A stretch of 64,000 bases of DNA from Citromicrobium sp. UBA3494. Lineage in GTDB: Bacteria; Pseudomonadota; Alphaproteobacteria; Sphingomonadales; Sphingomonadaceae. Each line of letters starts with the position of its first letter. Position 1 is the first letter of the stretch. A program made the translations under genes and the position numbers. The DNA lies in contig DFQH01000008.1 in the NCBI GenBank assembly GCA_002377695.1, positions 92,710 through 156,709 of the forward strand. The letters are read 5' to 3'. Shown here piece by piece: positions 17,948 through 27,313 of the stretch. The notes beneath the pieces are model-generated. The model made no database searches. It worked only from the letters and a program-made list of their open reading frames with translations, and was not told where the DNA came from.

Positions 17948-18349
17948 TTACTCGGTTACGCCTTCGAGCGGATCGGCATCGGCATCGGGCACCGATTCGA
18001 CCGGCGGATCACCGTCCAGCCCCTCGCTGTCGAGTGGCCCGTTTTCCGCCAGCGGATCGGCAGGAGCAGGTGAACTCGTCACGTTCCGGTCGAGCGTCGA
18101 TTCGATGGCCGAGCCGCCCGAGATATCCACCGCCATCGCGGCGAGGATGATCGACAGGACGACGAAGGCGACCGCGAGCCAGCGCGTTGCGCGGGTCAGG
18201 AAATCGGCCGCGCCGCGTGCGCTCATCATGCCGCCCGGCGAACCGCCGCCGCCGATGCCCAGGCCACCGCCTTCGGAGCGCTGCATGAGAATCACTCCGA
18301 CCAGCGCTGCTGCGACCAGGGCCTGGAGAACGGTGAGAAATAGAAACAT
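17948..18349 (-). CDS. secG: preprotein translocase subunit SecG
   Basis: 133 residues. Two membrane spans flank the SecG signature LMQRSEGGGLGIGGGG and SARGAADFLTRAT, which sits next to SecY/SecE in the translocon. An acidic Pro/Asp/Ser-rich tail of about 50 residues follows, common in alphaproteobacterial SecG. The ATG at 18349 is favoured over a TTG 6 nt upstream because family members begin MF(L/T)FL. Confidence 0.93.
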   Translation of the reverse strand: MFLFLTVLQALVAAALVGVILMQRSEGGGLGIGGGGSPGGMMSARGAADFLTRATRWLAVAFVVLSIILAAMAVDISGGSAIESTLDRNVTSSPAPADPLAENGPLDSEGLDGDPPVESVPDADADPLEGVTE

Positions 18350-18402
18350 CGGCAAAACGGCTTTCGCAAGTACGGATCGGAGGGAGAGCTAGTAACTGGC
18401 GG

Positions 18403-18422
18403 GCCCCTGCGCAAGCAGGGGC
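18403..18422. terminator. GC hairpin downstream of tpiA
   Basis: GCCCCTGC and GCAGGGGC form a perfect 8-bp stem around a GCAA tetraloop, 8 nt beyond the tpiA stop on the minus strand. No T-run follows, so it may slow or process transcripts between tpiA and secG rather than fully terminate. Confidence 0.45.
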
Positions 18423-18430
18423 GCCGGCGG

Positions 18431-19201
18431 TCAGTCCCTGTTGGCGATGACTTCCTGCACCGCCAGAACGATATTCATGAAGCTTTCGGCAGACAGGCTT
18501 GCCCCGCCGACCAGCGCACCGCCGACCTCGTCGCCCGCGATGATCTCCGCCGCGTTCTCGGCATTGACCGAACCGCCGTAGATGATCCGGATGCCAGCGC
18601 CGTCTTCTTCGCCGAAGGTCTTCACGAGGAAGGCGCGAATCGCGGTGTGCATCTCGACGATGTCTTCCACGCTCGCCGCCTTGCCGCTGCCGATCGCCCA
18701 GATCGGTTCGTAGGCGATCGTCAGCCGCTCGACCGGGTCTTCGATGTCCGCGGGGAGCGAGGCCTTGATCTGCCTGAGCACATGGTCGGTCGCCTTGCCC
18801 GAATCACGCTTTTCCTGATTCTCGCCGCAGCACAGGATCAGCTTGAGCCCGGCGTCCAGGGCAGCCTTGCCCTTTTCCGCGATCAGCTTGTCCTTCTCGC
18901 CATGCGTCTCGCGCCGCTCGCTATGGCCGAGAATCACGAAGCCCGCGCCCGCATCGGCGACCATTGCGGCGGAGATGTCACCCGTGAAGGCGCCGCCGTC
19001 CGCCGGATGGCAATCCTGCGCGCCCACGCCGATCTGCTCGGCCTCGCGCCGCACGGGGTGGATCAGCGTGAACGGCGGAGCCAGAGCGATTTCGACCTGC
19101 ATGAGCCGCTGCGCCGCGCGGTCGATCGCGCGTGCTTCGGAGAGCATTGCACGCGTGCCGTGCATCTTCCAGTTGCCTACGATGAAAGGGCGTTGCGCCA
19201 T
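18431..19201 (-). CDS. tpiA: triosephosphate isomerase
   Basis: 256-residue glycolytic TIM-barrel enzyme. Catalytic residues are all present: N10 and K12 in FIVGNWKMHG, H93 in FVILGHSERRE, and E165 in IAYEPIWAIG. The phosphate loop GGSVNAENAAEI is near the C-terminus. The 252-nt region shared with divergent ppiD (19202-19453) should contain both promoters; I see only a TACAAT-like -10 hexamer upstream of tpiA. Confidence 0.97.
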   Translation of the reverse strand: MAQRPFIVGNWKMHGTRAMLSEARAIDRAAQRLMQVEIALAPPFTLIHPVRREAEQIGVGAQDCHPADGGAFTGDISAAMVADAGAGFVILGHSERRETHGEKDKLIAEKGKAALDAGLKLILCCGENQEKRDSGKATDHVLRQIKASLPADIEDPVERLTIAYEPIWAIGSGKAASVEDIVEMHTAIRAFLVKTFGEEDGAGIRIIYGGSVNAENAAEIIAGDEVGGALVGGASLSAESFMNIVLAVQEVIANRD

Positions 19202-19453
19202 TTCCCTGAGTGTCCTGCTATTGTAGAAATGATTGATCGCACGGGCGTGTCACCCGAGCGCAGACCGGGGGCGGTAGCCGAGGTCCGAAGCACAGTCAAA
19301 ACCCCTTGTGCCCCCTTTGCCGTCCCCTCGTGGTACGCCTTGCGGCGATCCGCCGAGCGAACTAAGGATCGCCGCTGAGACGCATGGGATTGCGCCCTTG
19401 CGTGCGCCACCCCTGCCCTAAGTAATGCCCCCTAGGCCAAGGCTAGCCCGCTG

Positions 19454-21388
19454 ATGATAAACTTCTTTCGTTCCTTCTTCCAGTCGAAGCTGGGCCTCGC
19501 GCTGACGATCGGCTTTCTGGTCCTGATCGCGCTCGCCTTCGCCAGTGCAGATGTTTCCACCACCGGTACCTTCGGCGGCCTTTCGGGCACCAACAATGTG
19601 GCGGTCGTGGGGGACGAGGAAATCACCACCGCGGATCTGCGCCAGTCGACCGACAATGCGCTGCGCCAGGTGCAGGCGAACGAGCCGACTCTGTCGATGG
19701 AACAGTTCATCGAGGATGGCGGTCTGACCCAGGTGCTCGACACGCTGCTGGACCGCGTCGCGGTCTCCGAATTCGGGCGCCTGGTGGGCCTGCGCGCGGG
19801 CGAGAACCTTATCAACAGCGAGATCATGCAGCTGCCCGCATTCCGGGGCGCGGACGGCAATTTCAGCCAGGACCTGTACCAGCAGGCGCTGCGCAGCCAG
19901 GGGCTGACCGACCAGATCGTGCGCGACGACCTCAGCGATGGGCTGATTGCGCGGCAGGTTCTGATTCCCGCCGTTTTCGGCGCCAAGTTCCCCGACAGCA
20001 TCGTGCGCCGCTACGCCGCGCAGCTGCGTGAAAGCCGTGAGGGATCGGTCGCGATACTGCCCTCCGAACTGTTCGTGCCGGAGAACGAGCCGAGCGACGA
20101 ACAGCTCGAGACATTCTACCGCGAAAACCGTTCGGATTTCATCCGGCCCGAACGCCGCCGCATCCGTTACGCCACGTTCGGCGCCGATGCTCTGGACGAA
20201 CGGACCCAGCCAACCGACGCCGAAATCCGCCAGCGCTACGAAGAGAACGCGGAAATCTACCGCGCGAGCGAAGAGCGCACCTTCACCCAGGTGATCGTAC
20301 CGACCCGCCAGGCGGCAGAGAGCTTCCGGGAGCGCATCCAGGGCGGTGCCTCGATCAACGCGGTGGCGTCCGAAGCCGGGCTCGAAGCCAGCGAGATCGG
20401 CCCGATCGTGAAGGAAGATTACGCCCAGAGCGCGAATGCTGCCGTCGCAAATGCCGTATTCGGTGCGGACGAGGGCGATGTGGCCGAGATCGCGCGCAGC
20501 CCGCTGGGCTTCCATGTCGTGCGCATCGACGACGTCACGGCAATTCCCGCGCGTTCGCTGCAGGAAGCACGGCCCGAGATCGCGGAGGCCCTGCGCAACG
20601 AGAAGCAACGCCGGGCGCTGAACGAACTCGCCTCGGAAATCGAGAACCGCGTGAGCGGTGGCGAATCCTTCCGCGAAGTGGCCGAGGCGCTCGATCTGGA
20701 GGTCCAGACCACGGCGCAACTCACGGCCTCGGGCGCCGTTTTCGGCGAACAGGGCGAAACCGCACCGGAGCTTGTCCAGCCTCTGGTCGCCACGGCATTC
20801 CAGATGGAAGAGGGCCAGCCCCAGATCGCCGAGGTCGAGACGGGCGAGACCTTCGTCCTGTTCGAAGCAGCATCGATCACCCGCTCCGCCGCTCCCCCGC
20901 TCGCGGAAATCCGCGAGGACGCGATCGCCCGCTGGAAGCTTGCAGAGGGCGCGAAGGCAGCCAAGGCCGCGGCCGAACGCATTCTGAAGCGCGTCGACGA
21001 AGGCAGCACGCTGGCCGCCGCCGTCCGTGCGGAGGAAACGCGCTTGCCGCCGCCACAACCGCTCTCGATCACGCGCGAGGAACTGATGCAGCAGCAGCGC
21101 CCCAACCCGCCGCTCGCCCTGTTCTTCGCCATGACCGAAGGCACTGCCAAGCGGCTTGCCGTGCCCAACGATGGCGGTTTCTTCATCGTCTCGCTGGACG
21201 AGATCACCCAGGCGAATATCGAGGACGACGATCCCCTGATCGCACAAGCCCGTTCAGGCTACGGCGAAGTTCTCAGTCGCGAATACGGCGACCAGCTGCG
21301 CGTCGCGATCCGCAGCGACGTGAAGGTCGAGCGCAACGACGATGCGGTTGCATCGCTGCGGCGCGAGATGACTGGCGCGACGAACTAG
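19454..21388 (+). CDS. ppiD: peptidyl-prolyl isomerase PpiD
   Basis: 644-residue inner-membrane-anchored periplasmic foldase. The N-terminus INFFRSFFQSKLGLALTIGFLVLIALAF is the single PpiD anchor. A SurA-N-type chaperone region follows (NNVAVVGDEEITTADLRQ), then a parvulin-like domain around residues 230-360 (FTQVIVPTRQ, SPLGFHVVRIDDV) and a long helical C-terminal domain. trpE starts 2 nt after its stop, so ppiD heads the trp cluster. Confidence 0.92.
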   Translation: MINFFRSFFQSKLGLALTIGFLVLIALAFASADVSTTGTFGGLSGTNNVAVVGDEEITTADLRQSTDNALRQVQANEPTLSMEQFIEDGGLTQVLDTLLDRVAVSEFGRLVGLRAGENLINSEIMQLPAFRGADGNFSQDLYQQALRSQGLTDQIVRDDLSDGLIARQVLIPAVFGAKFPDSIVRRYAAQLRESREGSVAILPSELFVPENEPSDEQLETFYRENRSDFIRPERRRIRYATFGADALDERTQPTDAEIRQRYEENAEIYRASEERTFTQVIVPTRQAAESFRERIQGGASINAVASEAGLEASEIGPIVKEDYAQSANAAVANAVFGADEGDVAEIARSPLGFHVVRIDDVTAIPARSLQEARPEIAEALRNEKQRRALNELASEIENRVSGGESFREVAEALDLEVQTTAQLTASGAVFGEQGETAPELVQPLVATAFQMEEGQPQIAEVETGETFVLFEAASITRSAAPPLAEIREDAIARWKLAEGAKAAKAAAERILKRVDEGSTLAAAVRAEETRLPPPQPLSITREELMQQQRPNPPLALFFAMTEGTAKRLAVPNDGGFFIVSLDEITQANIEDDDPLIAQARSGYGEVLSREYGDQLRVAIRSDVKVERNDDAVASLRREMTGATN

Positions 21389-21390
21389 GC

Positions 21391-22908
21391 GTGCTGCGCA
21401 ATCGCGACGCAGCACGCGAACGGCTGTCGCAGGGGCTTCCCGCGCTCGTCTGGCAGCGGGCCATCGCCGACACGCTGACCCCGGTGGGCGCGGCCCTCGC
21501 GCTGATGGAAGACAAGCGCGGCGACTTCCTGCTCGAATCGGTCGAAGGCGGGGAAGCGCGCGCGCGGTACAGCCTGCTGGGCCTGGACCCCGACCTGGTG
21601 CTCCGGGCCGAGGGAGACGTGGCGCATATCAACCGCCACTGGCGCACGGACCGGCAGGATTTCGTCCAGACCGAAGGCGGCTCACTGTCAGCGCTGCGCG
21701 CCGTGCTTTCCGAGAGTGCGATGCCCACCCCCGAAGGGCTGCCGCCCGCCCTTGCCCTGCTGGTCGGCTATTTCGGCTACGAGACCATCGCGCTGGTCGA
21801 ACGGCTGCCCCGCGCGAGCGAGGACCCGCTCGACCTGCCGGACATGGTGTTCACTCGTCCCGGCCTGCTGCTGGTATTCGACGCACTGACCGACGAGATC
21901 TTCCTCATCGCGCCGGTCTGGCCTTCCGACACACAGCCCGAGCAGGCGATCGACACAGCGGGCGAGCGTATCGAAGAAGCGCTGCGCCGCCTCTCGCAGC
22001 CCTTGCCGCACGGCCGGGACGACGAGGCAGCCGCGGCGCCCGATCCTGAGGGGATGGATCTACAGCCTACCGTGGCGCCAGAGGATTACGCCGCGCGCGT
22101 GGCGCGAGCGCAGGATTACATCGTGGCGGGCGACATCTTTCAGGTCGTCCTCGCCCAACGCTTCACCACGCCCTTCCCGCATTCCGCGATGGCGCTCTAT
22201 CGCGCGCTGCGCAGGGTGAACCCCTCCCCCTTCCTCTACCTGCTCGATCTGCCCGATGTCGGGATCGTGGGATCGAGCCCTGAAATCCTCGTGCGGCTGA
22301 GGGACGAGGAAGTGACCGTCCGCCCCATCGCGGGCACGCGGCCACGCGGGGCCACCCCGGAAGCCGACCGCGCTGCGGAGCGCGAATTGCTCGCCGATCC
22401 CAAGGAACGCGCCGAACATCTGATGCTGCTCGACCTGGGGCGCAACGATGTGGGGCGGGTTGCGCAGGCAGGAAGCGTGGAAGTGACGGACAGCTTCATG
22501 GTGGAGCGCTATAGCCACGTCATGCACATCGTCAGCAACGTCACCGGCAGGCTCGCCAAGGGCAAGGACGCGCTCGACGCGCTGTTCGCGGGGTTCCCCG
22601 CAGGCACGGTCAGCGGCGCGCCCAAACTGCGCGCGTGCGAGATCATCGCCGAACTGGAGGCCGAGAAACGCGGACCCTACGCGGGCGGCGTGGGCTATTT
22701 CGCGCCCGATGGCAGCTTCGATTCGTGCATCGTGTTGCGCACCGGGCTGGTGAAGGACGGCACGCTACACGTCACCGCCGGAGCCGGCATCGTCGCGGAC
22801 AGCGATCCGGCCTCCGAACAGCGCGAGTGCGAGGCCAAGGCAGGTGCGCTGCTCGCCGCCGCACGCGAAGCGGCGCGGGTCGCAGGCGAAGCGGGGTTCG
22901 GCCAATGA
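21391..22908 (+). CDS. trpE: anthranilate synthase component I
   Basis: 505 residues starting at GTG, 2 nt after the ppiD stop. Catalyses chorismate plus ammonia to anthranilate, the first step of tryptophan synthesis. The chorismate-binding core shows YIVAGDIFQVVLAQRF, SPSPFLYLLDL-like NPSPFLYLLD, SSPEILVRL, RPIAGTRPRG, ELLADPKERAEHLMLLDLGR and the C-terminal GGVGYF. The N-terminal domain carries the LLES-type feedback segment (FLLESVEGGEARARYSLLG). No leader peptide or attenuator was seen, as expected with ppiD immediately upstream. Confidence 0.96.
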   Translation: MLRNRDAARERLSQGLPALVWQRAIADTLTPVGAALALMEDKRGDFLLESVEGGEARARYSLLGLDPDLVLRAEGDVAHINRHWRTDRQDFVQTEGGSLSALRAVLSESAMPTPEGLPPALALLVGYFGYETIALVERLPRASEDPLDLPDMVFTRPGLLLVFDALTDEIFLIAPVWPSDTQPEQAIDTAGERIEEALRRLSQPLPHGRDDEAAAAPDPEGMDLQPTVAPEDYAARVARAQDYIVAGDIFQVVLAQRFTTPFPHSAMALYRALRRVNPSPFLYLLDLPDVGIVGSSPEILVRLRDEEVTVRPIAGTRPRGATPEADRAAERELLADPKERAEHLMLLDLGRNDVGRVAQAGSVEVTDSFMVERYSHVMHIVSNVTGRLAKGKDALDALFAGFPAGTVSGAPKLRACEIIAELEAEKRGPYAGGVGYFAPDGSFDSCIVLRTGLVKDGTLHVTAGAGIVADSDPASEQRECEAKAGALLAAAREAARVAGEAGFGQ

Positions 22909-23774
22909 GCTTGCGTTCTGCCTCTCTCCTCGCGCTCTCGCTCGTCTCGCTGGCGGCCTGCGACCAGTCGCAGCCCGGCGAACCGGTGATCCGCACCGAT
23001 ATCAGCGGCGAAAAGGGCGTGGAGATCGCCAGCGCGGGGGAAGAAAAGGCCGCGCCCTCCCCCAGCCCGACCCCGACGCCCAGCGAAACCGCCAATCCCG
23101 AGGATTCGGCGTGCGAGCCCGTCCGGTTCGAAGACGTGGTGTTCACTCATTGCGTCGCCGACCCGGCGGAGCATCGCGTGCGTATGGTGCTCGGCTCCCC
23201 GCCTTACCGCAGCCTTGCGAAATTCTCCGCCGCGCGCGCCGAGGATGCGCCGCGCGTGGCCTTTGCGATGAATGCCGGAATGTACGACGGCGAAGGCAAG
23301 CCGATCGGCTATTACGTGGAGAACCGCGAGCGTTTGCAGGAACTCAACCGCAACGAAGGCTCGGGCAATTTCCACCTGAAACCCAACGGCGTGTTCTACG
23401 GCACCGGCGGCACGTGGCGGATCAAGACAACCGAAGACTTCTACAGCACCGTGGGCGACCGGCCCGATTTCGGCACGCAGAGCGGCCCGATGCTGGTGAT
23501 CGACGGTTCGATCCATCCCAGGATTTCGGAAGACGGCCCGTCGAAGCGCATCCGCAACGGGGTGGGCGTGGATAGCGATGGCAAGGCGCATTTCGCCATC
23601 ACCGCCCGCCCGGTCAGCTTCGGCCAGTTCGCGCGTTTCTTCCGCGACGTGGCGGGAACGCCGAACGCGCTCTATCTCGACGGCAGCGTATCCAGCCTGT
23701 GGGACCCCGCGCGCGGGCGGATGGACACGCGCGCCGATCTGGGCCCGCTGGTGGTCGTCGAAGCCAAGGAATGA
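22905..23774 (+). CDS. phosphodiester glycosidase (NAGPA/DUF2233) family lipoprotein
   Basis: 289 residues overlapping the trpE stop (ATGA). A type II signal peptide ends in the lipobox LAAC with the lipidated C19, followed by a Ser/Pro/Thr linker. The rest matches the phosphodiester glycosidase fold: ARVAFAMNAGMYDGEGKP-like FAMNAGMYDGEGKPIGYY, GNFHLKPNGVFYG, QSGPMLVIDG, RNGVGVD and LYLDGSVSSLW. Family members cleave GlcNAc-1-phosphodiesters or related bonds; the substrate here is unknown. Its place inside the trp operon is unexpected. Confidence 0.88.
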   Translation: MSLRSASLLALSLVSLAACDQSQPGEPVIRTDISGEKGVEIASAGEEKAAPSPSPTPTPSETANPEDSACEPVRFEDVVFTHCVADPAEHRVRMVLGSPPYRSLAKFSAARAEDAPRVAFAMNAGMYDGEGKPIGYYVENRERLQELNRNEGSGNFHLKPNGVFYGTGGTWRIKTTEDFYSTVGDRPDFGTQSGPMLVIDGSIHPRISEDGPSKRIRNGVGVDSDGKAHFAITARPVSFGQFARFFRDVAGTPNALYLDGSVSSLWDPARGRMDTRADLGPLVVVEAKE

Positions 23775-23776
23775 CA

Positions 23777-24727
23777 ATGGAATACGAACGCACTCTCTAT
23801 CCCGAAATCGAACCTTACGAGAGCGGCATGTTCGATGTCGGCGAAGGGCACTCGCTCTATTACGAGCGGGTCGGCACGCCCGGGGCGAAGCCCGCGGTGT
23901 TCCTGCACGGCGGACCGGGTGGCGGCATGGGCCCCGCGCATCGCCGCCAGTGGAACCCGGAAAAGTACGACGTCCTGCTGTTCGACCAGCGCGGCTGCGG
24001 CAAATCCACACCATTCGCGGAGCTCGAATACAACGACACCTGGCGCATCGTCGAGGATATCGAGCGGCTGCGCCAGATGTGCGGGCACGAGGCATGGCAG
24101 GTATTCGGCGGCAGCTGGGGCGCGACGCTCTCGCTCGCCTACGCGCAGGCCTACCCGGAGCGGACCACCGAGCTGGTGCTGCGCGGCGTGTTCCTTGCCC
24201 GGCAGAAGGAGCTCGACTGGCTGTACAGCTACGGCGCGAGCGAGATCATGGCCGAGGCGTGGGACGATTTCGTCTCGGTCATCCCCGAGAACGAGCGCGG
24301 CGAGCTGATCGATGCGTTCTATCGCAAGCTCACCGCCGACGACGAGGCAACGCGGCTGGAGGCGGCGCGCGCCTGGTCCGTGTGGGAAGGCCAGGTCGCC
24401 ACGCTGCTGCCCAAGCCCGAACTGGTCGAGGATTACGCCGATGCGGCGAAGGCCCTGCCCATGGCACGCATCTCCGCCCGCTTTTTCCGCGAGAAATTCT
24501 GGCTGGAAGAGAACCAGCTGCTGCGCGATGTCGGCAAGCTGAAGGGCATTCCCGGCATAATCGTGCAGGGCCGCCACGACATCTGCACCCCGCCCACCTC
24601 TGCGTGGGAGCTGAAGAAGGCCTGGCCCCAAGTCGAGCTGTGGATCGTGCACGACGCAGGCCACTCGGCCAGCGAAACGGGCATCATCGACGGGCTGGTG
24701 CGCGCGACGGACAAGCTGGCGGGATAG
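23777..24727 (+). CDS. pip: prolyl aminopeptidase (alpha/beta hydrolase)
   Basis: 316 residues. N-terminal peptide-cap features and an alpha/beta-hydrolase core: oxyanion loop FLHGGPGGG, FDQRGCGKSTP, nucleophile elbow GGSWGATLSLAYAQ and catalytic His in VHDAGHSA. These are the hallmarks of proline iminopeptidase (family S33). I prefer ATG 23777 because AAGGA lies 6 nt upstream; ATG 23771 is in frame but overlaps that site. It sits between the glycosidase-like lipoprotein and trpG. Confidence 0.92.
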   Translation: MEYERTLYPEIEPYESGMFDVGEGHSLYYERVGTPGAKPAVFLHGGPGGGMGPAHRRQWNPEKYDVLLFDQRGCGKSTPFAELEYNDTWRIVEDIERLRQMCGHEAWQVFGGSWGATLSLAYAQAYPERTTELVLRGVFLARQKELDWLYSYGASEIMAEAWDDFVSVIPENERGELIDAFYRKLTADDEATRLEAARAWSVWEGQVATLLPKPELVEDYADAAKALPMARISARFFREKFWLEENQLLRDVGKLKGIPGIIVQGRHDICTPPTSAWELKKAWPQVELWIVHDAGHSASETGIIDGLVRATDKLAG

Positions 24728-24737
24728 CAATCATTCC

Positions 24738-25343
24738 ATGATCCTCGTCATCGACAATTACGACAGCTTCACCTTCAACCTGGTCCATTACCTGCAGGAA
24801 CTGGGCGCGCAGGTACGCGTGGAGCGCAATGACGCCATCACCGCGCGCGAGGCGGTGGAAAGCGACGCGAAGGGCATTTTGCTTTCACCCGGCCCCAAGA
24901 CGCCGAACGAGGCTGGCATCACGCTCGATACCGTCGCGGCCTGCGCAGACGCACGGCTTCCGCTGCTGGGCGTGTGCCTCGGCCATCAGGCGATCGGGCA
25001 GCATTTCGGCGGGCGGGTGGTTCAGGGCGGGCTGATGCACGGCAAGACCAGCGCAGTGACGCATGACGGCAGCGGCGTGTTCGCGGGCCTCCCCAGCCCC
25101 ATCGACGCCACCCGCTATCACTCGCTGGTGGTCGAGGACATTCCCGACACGCTGATCATCAACGCGACCAGCGAGACGCCGGGGCTCGACGGCACCAGCG
25201 TGATGGGCTTCCGCCACGCCGACCTCCCCATCCACGGCGTGCAGTTCCACCCGGAAAGCATCGCCACGCAACACGGCCACGCGCTGCTCGCCAATTTCCT
25301 GCGCGTTTGCGGGATCGAAGCGCGCGAAAGGCAGGCGGCATGA
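24738..25343 (+). CDS. trpG: anthranilate synthase component II (glutamine amidotransferase)
   Basis: 201 residues. Class-I glutamine amidotransferase that supplies ammonia to TrpE and may also serve as PabA. Landmarks: IDNYDSFTFNLVHYLQELG, LLSPGPKTP, nucleophile Cys in LGVCLGHQAIG, and the His-Pro-Glu triad end in GVQFHPESI. 10 nt after pip; its stop overlaps the trpD start (ATGA). Confidence 0.96.
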   Translation: MILVIDNYDSFTFNLVHYLQELGAQVRVERNDAITAREAVESDAKGILLSPGPKTPNEAGITLDTVAACADARLPLLGVCLGHQAIGQHFGGRVVQGGLMHGKTSAVTHDGSGVFAGLPSPIDATRYHSLVVEDIPDTLIINATSETPGLDGTSVMGFRHADLPIHGVQFHPESIATQHGHALLANFLRVCGIEARERQAA

Positions 25344-26332
25344 AGTCTCTCCCGCTCGCAGTCCCGCACATGAGCGAGACCGAGGCCGAAGAGGTCTTCG
25401 GCTGGATTCTCGACGGGGAAGCCACCGATCAGGAGATCGCGCGCTTCCTGCTCGCGATGACCGAGCGCAGCGAAACCGCCGACGAGATCGCGGGCGCTGC
25501 ACGAGCCCTGCGCGCGCGCTACATCCCGGTCGACGGCCCGGACAATGCGATCGACGTCTGCGGCACGGGCGGCGACGGACACCATACGCTCAACGTCTCG
25601 ACCGCCGTGGGCCTGGTGGTCGCGGCCTGCGGCGTGCCCGTCGCTCGGCACGGCAACCGGGCGATTTCCTCGCTCTCGGGCGTGGCGGATACGCTGGAGG
25701 TGCTCGGCCTCGATATGGAAGCTGCCGGACGCACGGCGGAAAAGACGTTGAACGAGATCGGCATCTGCTTCCTTTTCGCGCCAAACCACCACCCTGCGAT
25801 GCGGCGCATCCAACCGATCCGCAAGCAGCTGGGCCGCCGCACGATCTTCAACCTGATGGGCCCGCTCTCCAATCCGGTGGGCGTAAAGCGCCAGCTGATC
25901 GGCATCGCGCGCCCCGGCTATGTGCCGATCTATGGCGAGGCCGCCTCGCGGTTGGGGAGCGAGCGGACGCTGATCGTCTCGGGCGACGAGGGGCTCGACG
26001 AATTGAGCCTCGCTGCGGGCAACGAGATGGCGGACGTGACCGGAAACGAATTCGTCATGCGCCGCGTCGATGCGGGCATGGCGGGGCTGGAACATGCGCC
26101 GGTCGAAGCGATCCGGGGCGGTGATCCGGCACATAATGCCAAGGCCTTGAGCGCACTGCTGCAGGGTACGCCCGGACCCTACCGCGATGCGGTCCTCTTC
26201 AACTCCGCCGCCGCCCTGATCGCGGCGGGGAAGACCGAGGACTGGAAAGAAGGCGTCGCCACCGCAGCCGAGGCGATCGACAGTGGCGGGGCGCAGCGAC
26301 TGCTTGAGCAGTGGATTGCGATGGCGAATTGA
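25340..26332 (+). CDS. trpD: anthranilate phosphoribosyltransferase
   Basis: 330 residues. Adds phosphoribose from PRPP to anthranilate. The family signature AIDVCGTGGDGHHTLNVST binds PRPP. RHGNRAISSLSGVADTLEVLG, FLFAPNHHPAMRRI, and RTIFNLMGPLSNPVG follow in order. The start is set by the ATGA overlap with trpG; an in-frame upstream ATG lies inside trpG. A 118-nt gap with an inverted REP pair separates it from trpC. Confidence 0.96.
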   Translation: MKSLPLAVPHMSETEAEEVFGWILDGEATDQEIARFLLAMTERSETADEIAGAARALRARYIPVDGPDNAIDVCGTGGDGHHTLNVSTAVGLVVAACGVPVARHGNRAISSLSGVADTLEVLGLDMEAAGRTAEKTLNEIGICFLFAPNHHPAMRRIQPIRKQLGRRTIFNLMGPLSNPVGVKRQLIGIARPGYVPIYGEAASRLGSERTLIVSGDEGLDELSLAAGNEMADVTGNEFVMRRVDAGMAGLEHAPVEAIRGGDPAHNAKALSALLQGTPGPYRDAVLFNSAAALIAAGKTEDWKEGVATAAEAIDSGGAQRLLEQWIAMAN

Positions 26333-26350
26333 TGATTGCGTTCTTCCTCA

Positions 26351-26442
26351 TTCGTCATTCCCGCGAAGGCGGGGATCCCGCTAATTCTTTTGGAGCGTGC
26401 CACGTACGCCGCATGGACCCCCGCCTGCGCGGGGGTGACGAA
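26351..26442. repeat. inverted pair of REP-like palindromic repeats
   Basis: Two 28-nt copies of one element lie head-to-head: 26351-26378 (TTCGTCATTCCCGCGAAGG...) and 26415-26442 on the opposite strand (TTCGTCACCCCCGCGCAGG...), differing at 4-5 positions. Each is itself an imperfect palindrome around CCCGC/GCGGG. Translated in one frame the first copy gives the peptide IPAFAGMT, a familiar by-product of this repeat class in many proteobacteria. The pair can fold into a long stem in the trpD-trpC message. Confidence 0.8.
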
Positions 26443-26450
26443 CTGAGACG

Positions 26451-27239
26451 ATGAACAAACTCGAAGAAATCTGCGCCACCAAACGCGACGAGGTCGCCGA
26501 GCGGCAGGCGCAAACCGAGGTCAGCGAGCTGATCGCCCGGATCACCGCGCAGGCCCCGCCCCGCGGGTTCGAGGCTGCGCTGCGCCAGACGCACGCGGAT
26601 GGGCGCCGCGCGCTGATCGCGGAAATCAAGAAAGCTTCCCCCTCCAAGGGCCTGATCCGAAAGGATTTTCAGCCCGTCGAACATGCGAAGGCCTACGCCG
26701 CTGCGGGGGCCAGCTGTCTCTCGGTCCTCACCGACGCGCCCTATTTCCAGGGCCATGCAGACTATCTCATCGCCGCGCGCGAGGCCTGCACCCTTCCTGC
26801 CCTGCGCAAGGATTTCATGGTCGATCCCTGGCAGTGCGGCGAAGCACGCGCGATGGGGGCGGATGCCGTCCTTGTCATTGTCGCCGCACTTACCGACCAG
26901 CAGGCAGCAGAGATCGAAGCCGCGGCGCTCGAACTCGATATGGACGTACTGGTCGAAGTCCACGATGCGGCGGAGATGGAGCGCGCCCACAAGCTCAAAT
27001 CGCGCCTGATCGGCATCAACAACCGCGACCTGCGCAGCTTCGAAACGGACATTGCCACGACGGAAGCCCTGATCCCGCTAGCGCCCGAGGGCGCCTTCAT
27101 CATATCCGAAAGCGGTATCGGCAGCGCGGCCGACTGCGCCCGGCTGGAAGCGGCAGGCGCGCACGGGTTCCTGGTCGGCGAAAGCCTGATGCGGCAGACG
27201 GACATCGAGACGGCGACCCGCGATCTTCTGAAGCGCTGA
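26451..27239 (+). CDS. trpC: indole-3-glycerol phosphate synthase
   Basis: 262-residue TIM-barrel enzyme forming indole-3-glycerol phosphate. The start [15 protein letters not shown] is typical, and the active-site strands are seen as [59 protein letters not shown] and ISESGI. trpF, trpB and trpA are not in the window, so the pathway is split. A terminator follows at 27314. Confidence 0.97.
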   Translation: MNKLEEICATKRDEVAERQAQTEVSELIARITAQAPPRGFEAALRQTHADGRRALIAEIKKASPSKGLIRKDFQPVEHAKAYAAAGASCLSVLTDAPYFQGHADYLIAAREACTLPALRKDFMVDPWQCGEARAMGADAVLVIVAALTDQQAAEIEAAALELDMDVLVEVHDAAEMERAHKLKSRLIGINNRDLRSFETDIATTEALIPLAPEGAFIISESGIGSAADCARLEAAGAHGFLVGESLMRQTDIETATRDLLKR

Positions 27240-27313
27240 GTCTGTCCTACACGCGCCTTGCATGGCATGGTCGGCGCATGGCCCGTTCCCTGTGCACTCT
27301 GAATGATCTCACC

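Noticed and set aside
19418-21247. 609-codon open frame on the minus strand opposite ppiD
   Set aside because: Antisense to ppiD, whose protein is well supported; no signature in the translation.
19202-21391. Trp leader peptide or attenuator upstream of trpE
   Set aside because: trpE starts 2 nt after ppiD, leaving no leader, and the ppiD upstream region has no Trp-rich short frame with alternative stems.
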